DNA of 64,000 bases from CAWDYA01 sp963806495 (GTDB taxonomy: Bacteria; Acidobacteriota; Polarisedimenticolia; JACPZX01; DASXTC01). The notes under the pieces are model-generated. The model did not search any database, was not told the DNA's origin, and saw nothing but the letters and a program-made list of their open reading frames with translations. The stretch is taken from positions 372,001-436,000 of the forward strand of contig CAWDYA010000007.1 of NCBI GenBank assembly GCA_963806495.1, given 5' to 3'. Positions within the stretch are counted from its first letter, which is position 1. Every line of letters begins with the position of its first letter. Positions 6,959 to 16,018 of this stretch are shown piece by piece. Position numbers and translations under genes: made by a program.

Positions 6959-9151
6959 TTGGGATCCGAAACAACCGTAACGCCCGCAGTGTCCGGAGCG
7001 GGACCCCGGCTCCGGGTCGCACTGGCCACGGGCCTGTCCACGGGCATCCTGCTGGCGCTGATGGAGACGGCGGGCGTGCTCGCAAGCGCCGGCGCCCCCG
7101 GGGCCGCGCCCCTGGACATCCTTGTCCTCGCGACCTGGCTGGCCGTGCCGTATGTGGCGGCCCTGGGCGCGCTCGCGGCGGTCCTCGCGCTGCTCGTCCG
7201 CCCCCCGGAGGCCGCCCGGGCCCTGACGGTGGGGCTGGCCGTCGCCGTCGCTCTCGCGATGTGGCTTCGTACCCTGCTGCGGCTTGGCGAGGGGACCGCG
7301 GCGTACCCGGTGCTGGAGCTGCTCCTGGCGGGAGCGGCCTGCGCCGCCGGGGCCGCCTTCGGAATGCTGGCCGGTCGGGCCCGGCCGGGCGGGTTCCGGC
7401 GGGGGCCCTTGCTCTGGGGAGGCCTCGCCGCCCTGGCCGCGCTGGTGGCGCAGAGCGGCAACGTATCGGGCGCGTTCGGCGCGCCGGGGACACCGGCGCC
7501 GCTCGCCTGGCGGGTGGGTCTGGCCGTCGCCGTGGGTCTGGCGGTGGCGGCGGCGAGGCGCTTCCTGCCAAGGCTCGGGTCTCTGCATCCGGCGGCCGGC
7601 CGGATGGCTCGCATCGCCGGATTCGTGGCGGCGGCCGGCTGGGTCGTCTTCTGCGGCAACGGTGTTGCCCGGATGCTGTCGGTGCCGGAGGTCGCGTGGA
7701 CATCGTCGCTTCAGGGGGAGGGCTCCGCATCGAGGCCCAACGTCATCCTGATCTCAATCGACACCTTGCGGGCGGATCATGTTTCCAGCTACGGCTACAG
7801 GCGGCGCACCACGCCGGGGATCGATCAGCTCGCCGCCTCGGGGGTCCTCTTCGCGCACGCCGTCTCCACGGCGAGCTTCACGACACCGGCGCATGCCTCC
7901 ATGATGACCGGCCTTTTCCCCACCAGCCACGGGGCGCAGTACCAGAGCGAGAACCCCGATGCGTTCGTCATCGCTCCGATCGCGCCTTCCGTGCCGACCC
8001 TCGCGGAGATCCTCGAGGATCAGGGGTACGACACCGCGGGGTTCGTCGCCTCGCCCATGGTGGGGCGGCAGTTCGGCTTCTCGCGCGGCTTCCGGGTTTT
8101 CGACGACCACTATGATCGCCTCAGCTCGGTGCGCGGGCAGATGTTCGCGCGCACCACCCCGTTCCGACTGCTCCGGCGGGCCGGCATGTTCGACGCGCGG
8201 GATCTCGACGCCGAGCGCAAGGCGGACGAGGTGAACGCCGCGGTCGTGCGCTGGATCGAGGCCCGACGCGGCGCGCCCGCGCCGTTTTTCCTGTTCGTGC
8301 ACTACTACGACCCGCACGCGCCGTACGCCGCGCCCGGGCGTCCGATCGAGACGGACCCTGCCCCCCGTCACGTCGCGTACGATCTCGATCTGCTGCTGCG
8401 CGGCCAGTACACGCTTTCAGTCGGCGCTCGCGACGTGGTGGTCGCGCGCTACGACGAGGAGATCGCATACACGGATCGCGCGCTGTCGCGCCTGCTCGAC
8501 GCGCTCGGCCGTTCGGTTCTCGACAACAGCCTGGTCATCGTCACCTCGGACCACGGGGAGAGCTTCGGGGAGCACGGCCACTGGGGCCACAACATCCTCC
8601 TGTACGAGGATCTCCTCGACGTGCCGTTCATCGTCCGCCCCCCCGGCGGCGCGGCTGCAGGGCGCGTCATCGACGATGTCATCGTGCAGCCGACCGACAT
8701 CCTGCCGACGGTTCTCTCGTGGCTCGGCATCCGTGCTCCCGCGGGGACGCAGGGCAGGGATCTCGCCGGCCTCATCCGCGGGGACGGCGGCGACGCGGCC
8801 GGCGAGCATGCCCCCGATCCTCACGTCCGGCAGCTCGCGTTCTCCGAGCTGGCCCGCAACGTCGGCTGGGTCCGTCGCTGGGGCCCCGCGCTCGACCGCG
8901 ACCTGCTTGCGGCGCGGGCCGGGCGGTGGAAGTACATCCGTTCGTCGGCGGGGGCGGAGGAGCTCTACGATCTGCAGGCGGACGCCGCCGAGTCGATCAA
9001 TCTGGCTTCGGCGGACCCGGTTGCCCTGGACTCGATGCGACAGTTGATGGACGCTTGGCGGCTCACCCAGACGCGGCATCTCGAAAACGAGAACACTCCC
9101 CTCGACGAGGGGCTGCTCGAGAACCTCAGGAGCCTCGGCTATGTCCAGTAG
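6959..9151 (+). CDS. Sulfatase/alkaline-phosphatase-superfamily membrane enzyme, copy 1
   Basis: About 730 residues from TTG 6959, which has GGAGGA eight bases upstream; ATG 6917 is an in-frame alternative. The first ~230 residues hold about six hydrophobic helices. The soluble domain begins with RPNVILISIDTLRADH (two metal Asp) and continues with SFTTPAHASMMTG at the nucleophile, DHGESFGEHGHWGH (metal Asp/His) and the tail LENLRSLGYVQ. The nucleophile position is Thr in T-T-P-A-H, not Cys/Ser in CxPSR, so formylglycine maturation is not possible. It may instead be a phospho- or glycerophospho-transferase or a hydrolase facing the periplasm. A close paralogue follows directly. Confidence 0.87.
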   Translation: MGSETTVTPAVSGAGPRLRVALATGLSTGILLALMETAGVLASAGAPGAAPLDILVLATWLAVPYVAALGALAAVLALLVRPPEAARALTVGLAVAVALAMWLRTLLRLGEGTAAYPVLELLLAGAACAAGAAFGMLAGRARPGGFRRGPLLWGGLAALAALVAQSGNVSGAFGAPGTPAPLAWRVGLAVAVGLAVAAARRFLPRLGSLHPAAGRMARIAGFVAAAGWVVFCGNGVARMLSVPEVAWTSSLQGEGSASRPNVILISIDTLRADHVSSYGYRRRTTPGIDQLAASGVLFAHAVSTASFTTPAHASMMTGLFPTSHGAQYQSENPDAFVIAPIAPSVPTLAEILEDQGYDTAGFVASPMVGRQFGFSRGFRVFDDHYDRLSSVRGQMFARTTPFRLLRRAGMFDARDLDAERKADEVNAAVVRWIEARRGAPAPFFLFVHYYDPHAPYAAPGRPIETDPAPRHVAYDLDLLLRGQYTLSVGARDVVVARYDEEIAYTDRALSRLLDALGRSVLDNSLVIVTSDHGESFGEHGHWGHNILLYEDLLDVPFIVRPPGGAAAGRVIDDVIVQPTDILPTVLSWLGIRAPAGTQGRDLAGLIRGDGGDAAGEHAPDPHVRQLAFSELARNVGWVRRWGPALDRDLLAARAGRWKYIRSSAGAEELYDLQADAAESINLASADPVALDSMRQLMDAWRLTQTRHLENENTPLDEGLLENLRSLGYVQ

Positions 9152-9304
9152 AAACTGCCCGACCATGGTGCGCCTGGCCGGACGGGGCGACCAGTGTGGA
9201 AGGCCCGGCCGGCGCGTTGGAAGGCCGCCGGCCGCCGGGGCAGGCGCATGCCGGCCGGGGCCGGCGCCCGGGGCATCCCGAGGTCTTCGCCGGGCGGCGC
9301 CAAG

Positions 9305-11527
9305 ATGAACGAAGTCAAGGGGTTGTCGGATAGCATGGAGCGCGGCGAGCGCACGGTCGTCGGGCAGTTTCAGCGAGTCACTTCCGGGTTGGTGGTGGCC
9401 ACCGCCTCGGGTCTGCTCCTCGGTCTGATGGAGACGGCCGGGATCCTCTCGCAGCACGGCGCTCCATCGGGATCGTCGATCGACATCCTCGTGACCGCCA
9501 CCTGGCTGGCGTTGCCGTATGCCGCGACGATCGCGATGGCCGCCCTGATGGTCGCTTTCGCGGTTCCGGCGCCCGGTCTGTCGCGGGGGCTGGCGGCCGG
9601 GATCGGGGGCGGGGTGGTCCTGCTGCTCTGGATCAGGACGCTGGCGAACCTGGGAGAGGGGAGCGCGGCGTATCCCGTCCTGGAGCTGCTCGTCGTCGGC
9701 GTGGCCTGCGCCGGTGGCATGGCGGCCGGGATGCTGGCGGCGAGACCGGCCCCGGGGGGAGGCCGGACGCTGATGATCGGGGCCGGTATGGCGGGGCTGG
9801 CGGCCCTGGTGGCGTCGAGCCGGAACATCCCCGGTCCTTTCGGCCGACCCGGGCCGCCCGCAGGCTTCGGCGGCCGGCTGCTCTGGGCGGTGATCGTTGC
9901 GGCGGCTGTGGCAGCCGTGATCGTGATGGCACGCGCCCTCGCCTCACGCGGGGAGGGCGCCCGGTGGCTCGTGCGGGGCCTTGCGGCCGCGAGCGCGGTC
10001 GGGTGGGTCATCTACTGCGGATCAGGTTTCGTCCACATGCTGGGTTGGTCGGGGTCCGAGCCTCGTCTGCCGGAGGCCGGCGCCGTCGAGCCGGGACGGC
10101 CCAACGTCATCCTGATATCGATCGATACCCTGCGTGCCGACCATCTGTCGTGCTACGGCTACGGGCGGCCGACCACGCCCGGCATCGACGGGTTCGCGGC
10201 GTCCGCCGTGCTGTACCGCAACGCCTCGTCCACCGCGAGCTTCACCCTCCCCGCGCACGCGTCCATGATGACCGGACAGTTCCCCTCGAGCCACGGCGCG
10301 ACGTATCAGAACCGAGATCCGGGAAGCTTCACGCTGCGGGGCATCCGTCCCGGCTCGCCGATGCTGGCGGAGATCCTGCGCGAGCGCGGATACGACACGG
10401 CCGCCTTCGTCAGCGGGCCGCTGCTGAGCCGGCACTTCGGCTTCGACAGGGGGTTCCGCATCTACGATGATCGGTACGACCGACTCCAGAGCGCGCGCGA
10501 GCGACTGTTCGCGCGGTCCTTCCTGTTCCGGGTCCTCTACCGCCTCGGCGTGTTCTCGGACCGCGATCTCGACGCGCAGCGCACGGCGGGGGAGGTGAAC
10601 CCGCTCATGGACGACTGGCTCGCAAAGCGCCGGGGATCCACGAGACCGTTCTTCCTCTTCGTCCACTACTGGGATCCCCACGGGCCGTACGCCCCGCCGG
10701 CCCCGCTCGACGAGCGGCCGGACGGGACTCCTATCCGGGTCGACTACGACATGGACCGGCTGCTGATCGGCGACTACACGTACACGCCGGAGGCGCTTGC
10801 GGATCTGATCACGCTCTACGACGGCGAGATCCAGTGGGTCGATCGGCATGTCGCCGCGCTGCTCGACCGGCTGCGCGCCAACAGGCTGCTCGACGGCGCC
10901 CTGGTGATCCTGACCGCAGACCATGGCGAGAGCTTCGGTGAGCACGATCACTGGGAGCACAGCCGGGTGCTGTACGAGGATGTGCTGCACGTGCCGTTCA
11001 TCATGAAGCTGCCCGGGGAACGTGACGGCGGCCGCGTGGTCGAGGACGTCGTCGCGCAGCCCACGGACATCCTTCCCACGGTGCTCGCCGAGGCGGGGAT
11101 TCAGACGCCGCCAGAGGTCGAGGGGCGGAACCTGCTCGCCTTCCTCGAGCCGGACGGTGACGCAGGTGCGTCCGGGCAGGCCGAGTCGCACGTCCGGGGG
11201 CGCGGGCTGGCGTTTGCGGAGCTCGATCGCAACGTGGACTGGCCCGAGCGATGGGGCGCCCGGTTCGACCGGGACCTGGTCTCGGCGCGGACCCTCCGTT
11301 ACAAGTACATCCACTCCTCCACCGGCGAGGAGGAGCTGTACGATCTGCGGACGGATCCGGGCGAGCTGACCAATCTGGCGTCCGTGGATCCGTCGGCGGC
11401 GTCAGCGATGCGACAGCTCGTCGAGGCATGGCGCAAGGCACTCTCGATCGCGTCGCCGGATGAGCGACAGGAGCAGATCGATGAAGGGTTGCTGGAGAAT
11501 CTCAGGAGCCTCGGCTATGTCCAGTGA
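9305..11527 (+). CDS. Sulfatase/alkaline-phosphatase-superfamily membrane enzyme, copy 2
   Basis: About 740 residues from ATG 9305; ATG 9335 is a second possibility and neither has a strong ribosome site. It has the same architecture as copy 1: ~6 hydrophobic helices, then RPNVILISIDTLRADHLS, SFTLPAHASMMTG, DHGESFGEHDHWEH and the identical last twelve residues LLENLRSLGYVQ. The two are clearly a tandem duplication, with the N-terminal block LLLGLMETAGIL matching LLALMETAGVL. The nucleophile position is again Thr. It lies 153 bases after copy 1 and seven bases before the SGNH hydrolase, so all three are probably one operon acting on an envelope glycan or lipid. Confidence 0.87.
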   Translation: MNEVKGLSDSMERGERTVVGQFQRVTSGLVVATASGLLLGLMETAGILSQHGAPSGSSIDILVTATWLALPYAATIAMAALMVAFAVPAPGLSRGLAAGIGGGVVLLLWIRTLANLGEGSAAYPVLELLVVGVACAGGMAAGMLAARPAPGGGRTLMIGAGMAGLAALVASSRNIPGPFGRPGPPAGFGGRLLWAVIVAAAVAAVIVMARALASRGEGARWLVRGLAAASAVGWVIYCGSGFVHMLGWSGSEPRLPEAGAVEPGRPNVILISIDTLRADHLSCYGYGRPTTPGIDGFAASAVLYRNASSTASFTLPAHASMMTGQFPSSHGATYQNRDPGSFTLRGIRPGSPMLAEILRERGYDTAAFVSGPLLSRHFGFDRGFRIYDDRYDRLQSARERLFARSFLFRVLYRLGVFSDRDLDAQRTAGEVNPLMDDWLAKRRGSTRPFFLFVHYWDPHGPYAPPAPLDERPDGTPIRVDYDMDRLLIGDYTYTPEALADLITLYDGEIQWVDRHVAALLDRLRANRLLDGALVILTADHGESFGEHDHWEHSRVLYEDVLHVPFIMKLPGERDGGRVVEDVVAQPTDILPTVLAEAGIQTPPEVEGRNLLAFLEPDGDAGASGQAESHVRGRGLAFAELDRNVDWPERWGARFDRDLVSARTLRYKYIHSSTGEEELYDLRTDPGELTNLASVDPSAASAMRQLVEAWRKALSIASPDERQEQIDEGLLENLRSLGYVQ

Positions 11528-11533
11528 GACGCC

Positions 11534-12698
11534 GTGGGCCATCTGAAGCGGTTCGCGCTCAACGTCGCGGTGCTGGGCGCCGCCAGCCTCGTGGCCCTGC
11601 TCTTCGCGGAAGGGGTGCTCCGGTTCGCCGCCCACAAGGTGCTGCACGGGGGGGAGTGGGCGACCGCGGGCCAGATCTTCCGCAAGATCGACCCACCGGT
11701 CGGTTTCAGTCTTCAGCCGGGCTCCACCCAGATCCTCGTGACCGGAGGCGCCTACACGTCGCGTGCCACCATCAACTCAGCCGGCATGCGGGATGTCGAG
11801 CATGCGCTCGAGCCGGCCCCCGGCGTCAAGCGGATCCTCGTGCTCGGCGACTCGTTCATGTTCGGGCAGGGTGTCGAGATGGAAGACACTCTGCCGCGCC
11901 GGCTGGCGGGGCTCCTGCCGGGGGTGGAGGTGATCAACACCGGGACGCCCGGCTACGATCTGGGCCAGTACTACCTGCTGTACGAGGACAGGGCCTACCG
12001 GTACAAACCCGACCTGGTGCTCGTCGGCTTCTTCATCAACGATCTGGCTCGTGCGCGTGAGCTCGACGTGACGTACGGCGAGGACGGGTTGCCCGTCTCG
12101 TACCAGCGGAGCGAGGAGATGATAGCGAAGGATCTACGCCGGGGCCCCGCGCGGGCTCACCGGGGCGGTCTCGTCGTGGTTCAGGGATCATTCGCTGCTC
12201 TACGTCCTGGTGCGCAAGCGGCTGGACAATCTGATGGCGGGCCGGCGCCGCCCCGCAGCGGAATCAACGGACGATCGCGCGGCCGACACGCCGTATCTGT
12301 CGGTGTTTCGCAAGCCCGATGCGGACGGGGGAGGGGCCGCGGACTGGGCCCGGGCCTGGCGGATCCTCGACGCGCTCAAGCGCAGCGTCGAGACACACGG
12401 GGCGCGTTTTGCCGTCATCATGGTCCCCGCTCCGTTTCAGACATCGGACGCGGCGTTCGGTACGTGGGTCGAGTGGGCGGGTGCCGAAGGGGAGGACCTG
12501 TCACGCAGCGAGCCGCAGGAGATGATGAAGTCCTGGTGCGCGCGCTCCGGCACGCCCTGCCTGGATCTGCTTCCCGTCTTCGAGAAGGGGGATCGCGACA
12601 CGCTCTACTTCCCGTACGACATGCACTGGACCGCCAGGGGGCACGCAATGGCGGCACGCGCCGTTGCGTCCTTTCTCGAGGCGCGCGGTCTGCCGTGA
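11534..12698 (+). CDS. Membrane-anchored SGNH/GDSL hydrolase (frameshifted)
   Basis: About 387 residues if one extra base around 12140-12150 (a GGGGCCCC stretch) is ignored. Starts at GTG 11534 with an N-terminal hydrophobic anchor. Block I is RILVLGDSFMFGQG with the nucleophile Ser. NTGTPGYDLGQYYLLY supplies the block II Gly, and GFFINDLAR the block III Asn. The second frame continues with SSWFRDHSLLYVLVRKRL and ends with MHWTARGHAMAA, carrying the block V Asp/His region. This is the fold of AlgX/AlgJ-like and other O-acetyl handling SGNH enzymes. Co-location with the sulfatase-like pair suggests acyl or acetyl transfer or hydrolysis on an envelope polymer. Confidence 0.8.
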
Positions 12699-14681
12699 TC
12701 AGAAGGTGATCGTGTATCGCGCGTGGTACGAGAAGTGCAGCCGGCTCTGCGGCACCGTGGCGGCCGGCGCGGGCGAGAGCATCCGGATGTCGAAGCTGCC
12801 GGGCGTGACCACGAACTCGCGTCGTTTCTTTCCCTCGACGTAGCAGAACTGCCCGTCGTCGAAGACCAGGCCGACCCCCTGATCGCCGGTGTTGTCGATG
12901 ACGAGTCGCGGCAGTCCGAGTCCCGGGACGACGACGCGGGAGATCTCCGGCAGGGGCGGCGGTGGCTCGGGCGCCCTGGCCTTCTTTTTCTTCTTTCCCT
13001 TGGCCGGTGGCGCGGGGGGAGCCGCGAGCGGATCGATCGGCTTGATCACGCGATCCGTCAGGCGCAGGCGTCCGCCGTCGTCTACCATGAGCGAGACGAT
13101 CCGGACGCCATCGGGGACCTGCTGGTGAAGGATCGCCTTGCCGGCCCGCCGCAGCATCGAGACGGCGTCGGCGAGATGATCCTGTCTGACGCCCAGGGCT
13201 GCGGCGAAACCGGGAGCGGCCGCCGGGTCGGTCAGGTAGGACAGCTCGGGCGCATCGACATAGCTTTCGAACGGGTGGTCCGTGGGCAGACCCTTCACGC
13301 TCGCCTGATCGAGCGGGTCCCCCTCGGCCGGGATGAACAGGCCGATGACGAGCCGCGATTCCCCCGCGTTCTTGCGCAACGGGTAGACCTTTGTCGTCTC
13401 GGTCACCTGCGCGTCCTCGACCCGCATGAGCTGAAGCGTCTCCGAGTCGAACAGATACGGGGGCAGGCCGTCGAAGGCCATGCCGATGGCGGAGCGCGGC
13501 TGCTCACGCTCGACGGGATACGTATCGACGCGCCCGCTGACGCTCCCCGGCAGACAGCAGTGTGCAGGGTCGAACGTCAGGCTCGCGTTGTCCAGCACCG
13601 TGAGCGTGTCCGGCAAATCGTGCACCGTCCGCCAGGCCGGCAGGAGGGCGTCATCGAAGGCGTCCGCGTCCTTTTCGATGAGGACGTTGTAGGCGCCCGG
13701 ATCGAGCTCCACTTCGAGGGGTGTCTGACCGATGTAGTAGTCGTACTCGGTCGCCTCGCGAAGCTGGGTGGCCGCCGGTGAGACGTAGACCGAGCAGCCC
13801 TCGGGCACCGAGGTCACCCAGACCCGATCGCGCGCCGGGTCGGTCGGCCGCGCCGGCGGACCCTCCACCTGGGACAGAGGCACGGCGACGACGTCCTCCG
13901 CCACGAGCGGCGCGACGGGCGCCACCGATGCGGCCTGGTTCACGGCGCTGATCACCTCATCGGTGGCCCCCGCTTCGCGAAGCGCGAGCGCCTCCTCGAG
14001 TGTCAGCGGCGCTGCCATGCCGCGCGTGGCGACGGTCGTCGCCACCTCGGACGGCTCCTCCCCGGACTCCAGCATCCCGATCACCTCGTCGGCGGTCATC
14101 GGCTCGTGCGGCGTGCCGGTGGCCCCGGGCGCCACGGTCGCGCCGCCACGTGCGAGTGCGAGCACGATTTCGTCGGGCAACCCCTTCTCTCTCTGGGCCA
14201 GGAGAGTGTCGATGTCGGGGACCTCGTCGAGCCCCTCGCCGGCCACCCGTGCCACAATCTCTTCCACGGGGGTCCCCTTGCGGTGCATCCTCAGCACCTG
14301 CTTCACCGACAGTGCTCCGGTGGCGGTCTCCGACCCCGTCTCCGCCTCCGGTGGCGGCGCGGGCGGTGCGGCCGCGGGCTCCATCGTCCCGGCCATCCGC
14401 ACGATGAGCTCGTTGGAGGCTCCCACCTTCTTCAGCCGGATCAGCTCGTCCACCGTCAGATCGAATGTGGCGCCAGTCCGCTTGATGCGGGAGATCAGCA
14501 CGGACGAGGAGACCCCCTCGCGAAGCATCTGGATCACCTGGGGGAGCGTCAGGGAGATCTCTCCTTCGGGAGCGGCCTTGGGCAGGCCCTGCGGTCCCGC
14601 GACCAGGGCGCAGGGAGCCAGCAGGAGGATCGCCAGCATGGATGCGAAGAGAACCTGCGTGCGGGGAATCCGTGCCGCCAT
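12699..14681 (-). CDS. Secreted triple-module protein with PEGA domain
   Basis: 660 residues with a canonical AGGAGG site six bases before ATG 14681. Signal peptide about residues 1-29. Three repeats of ~54 residues follow (44-97, 124-178, 195-248), each a helical pair of pattern xVI/LxM-hxxGxxxxxIxxxVxxxG...L-x-x-x-GhxDEhI. Pro/Ala-rich linkers separate them. A PEGA-type domain lies at about 287-337 (VWVTSVPEGCSVYVSP, GQTPLEVELDPGAYNV). The C-terminal half (340-660) is not recognised, but carries a Lys-rich KGKKKKK linker near 570 and ends in a beta-rich segment. Last gene of the hutH-hutU-ATPase operon, 83 bases behind the ATPase. PEGA domains usually bind cell-surface glycan or protein; function unknown. 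Confidence 0.8.
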   Translation of the reverse strand: MAARIPRTQVLFASMLAILLLAPCALVAGPQGLPKAAPEGEISLTLPQVIQMLREGVSSSVLISRIKRTGATFDLTVDELIRLKKVGASNELIVRMAGTMEPAAAPPAPPPEAETGSETATGALSVKQVLRMHRKGTPVEEIVARVAGEGLDEVPDIDTLLAQREKGLPDEIVLALARGGATVAPGATGTPHEPMTADEVIGMLESGEEPSEVATTVATRGMAAPLTLEEALALREAGATDEVISAVNQAASVAPVAPLVAEDVVAVPLSQVEGPPARPTDPARDRVWVTSVPEGCSVYVSPAATQLREATEYDYYIGQTPLEVELDPGAYNVLIEKDADAFDDALLPAWRTVHDLPDTLTVLDNASLTFDPAHCCLPGSVSGRVDTYPVEREQPRSAIGMAFDGLPPYLFDSETLQLMRVEDAQVTETTKVYPLRKNAGESRLVIGLFIPAEGDPLDQASVKGLPTDHPFESYVDAPELSYLTDPAAAPGFAAALGVRQDHLADAVSMLRRAGKAILHQQVPDGVRIVSLMVDDGGRLRLTDRVIKPIDPLAAPPAPPAKGKKKKKARAPEPPPPLPEISRVVVPGLGLPRLVIDNTGDQGVGLVFDDGQFCYVEGKKRREFVVTPGSFDIRMLSPAPAATVPQSRLHFSYHARYTITF

Positions 14682-14764
14682 CGAACGCCTCCTCGGTGTG
14701 TCCCCGTGAACGGCCGGATCGCCGCTGCGGGCCGGTGCATTATAAAGGATGCCGTGCCCGCCGG

Positions 14765-16018
14765 CTAATCGATCTCCATCAGCCGCTCGCTGGGGTCGGA
14801 CCGGTGCATCTCGGGGATGACGGCCGCCGCGGCAGGCCGGGGCGCCGGGGCGGGCGGGGAAGGCCGATTCGTCACCGCCGGAGCAGCCGCCGTCTGCCGG
14901 GCCCCCGCCAGAAAACGGCGGACCTCGGGAGCGAGGTCGGGCGGCTCGGGCCCGTTGAGGGTGATCCAGAGCCGCAGCAATGGATCGGCGAACAGATAGC
15001 CGCGGCCCTCGCGCTGGATCAACCCCACCTCCAGCAGCCACGAGAGATAGTCGATCGCCGTGGGCAGCGAGATGCCGAGGTGACGCGCGACACGCGAGAG
15101 ATTCGCCCCCTCTTCGGAGGCGAGGAGCTGCAGGATGCTGCGCACCGCGGCATGGCCCCGGCTGCGTTCCACCAGATGGTGGTAGTCGAAGCGGCACTCC
15201 TGATGCAGCGCGCCGTACGGCGGGCTCAGCTCGGCGGCGAGCGCTCCGGGCAGATCGCTTCCAGTCGCGACACGCCGGGCCAGGATCTCGAGATATGCCG
15301 GATGGCCGTGGGTGGCCTTCAGCCAGAGGTCGATCCCGTCCCCCGTACCGGCCGGCGCGACGCCGAACCGATCGAGGAGGGCTGCGATCTCGAGCGCGTC
15401 GAGCGGCGGCAGCGCGACTCTCATCAGGCCCCGGCCCGCCTCGGCGGCCCGCGCGCCGATCTCGTCGATGAGGGGCGCCGGCCGCGAGGCGGGGCCCGCC
15501 GTGGCCACGATCGCCAGATGAGCGCTCCCGGCGAGCCGTCGCCCCAGGATCGAGGGCCACTGCTTCAGCCCGGCGTGACGTGACAGGCATCCTGCCTCGC
15601 CCAGGTCGTCGACGAGCAGGATGAGCCGCTCGCCGGCTTCGTCTGCCGCCGCACCGGGGTACGACATGGCGAGATCGAGCAGCAGGGATGGATTCGGCTT
15701 CCGGCGGGCCCGTTCCGTCTCGATGGCGTGGAGCAGGTCGCGGGCCGGTGGCTCGGAGGGCATGGACCCATCACCGGACGGCGCAAGCGCGCGCGCCACG
15801 ATCGGGGGCAGATGACGGGCCACCGACACAGGTCCGGCGCACAGCCTGTCCATCTCGACGAGCGCGCAGCGCGAGCCCGCTGCGGCGAGACGCCGCTGCA
15901 TCGCCCTCAGGAGGGTGCTCTTGCCCGCGCCGCGGGGCGCCTCCACGACCTGCACCGGCGGTGTGTCGTCGAGCGCCGCGGCGAGAAGCTCCTCCTCGAG
16001 GAGCGTGCGCGTCGTCAC
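14765..16018 (-). CDS. P-loop ATPase with winged-helix C-terminal domain
   Basis: 417 residues from GTG 16018, which overlaps the hutU stop (GTGA). Walker A is APRGAGKSTL at about residues 28-36 and Walker B is RLILLVDDLG at about 131-140. A later helical region with HGHPAYLEILARR resembles the lid of archaeal-type/STAND ATPases. NLSRVARHLGISLPTAIDYL and LLEVGLIQREGRGYLFADP form a winged-helix pair like those that end ExeA- or DUF234-type ATPases. The last ~50 residues are Pro/Ala-rich and probably disordered. It may be a DNA-binding regulatory or stress ATPase. Its coupling to histidine degradation genes is unexpected. Confidence 0.75.
   Translation of the reverse strand: MTTRTLLEEELLAAALDDTPPVQVVEAPRGAGKSTLLRAMQRRLAAAGSRCALVEMDRLCAGPVSVARHLPPIVARALAPSGDGSMPSEPPARDLLHAIETERARRKPNPSLLLDLAMSYPGAAADEAGERLILLVDDLGEAGCLSRHAGLKQWPSILGRRLAGSAHLAIVATAGPASRPAPLIDEIGARAAEAGRGLMRVALPPLDALEIAALLDRFGVAPAGTGDGIDLWLKATHGHPAYLEILARRVATGSDLPGALAAELSPPYGALHQECRFDYHHLVERSRGHAAVRSILQLLASEEGANLSRVARHLGISLPTAIDYLSWLLEVGLIQREGRGYLFADPLLRLWITLNGPEPPDLAPEVRRFLAGARQTAAAPAVTNRPSPPAPAPRPAAAAVIPEMHRSDPSERLMEID

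Noticed and set aside
5327..7588. A 753-codon frame joining the GT2 gene to upstream sequence
   Set aside because: The upstream part overlaps the deacetylase in another frame; GT2 homology begins exactly at GTG 6067.
6959..11527. Annotation of the tandem enzymes as formylglycine sulfatases
   Set aside because: The CxPSR/SxPSR motif needed for formylglycine is absent in both copies; Thr occupies the position.
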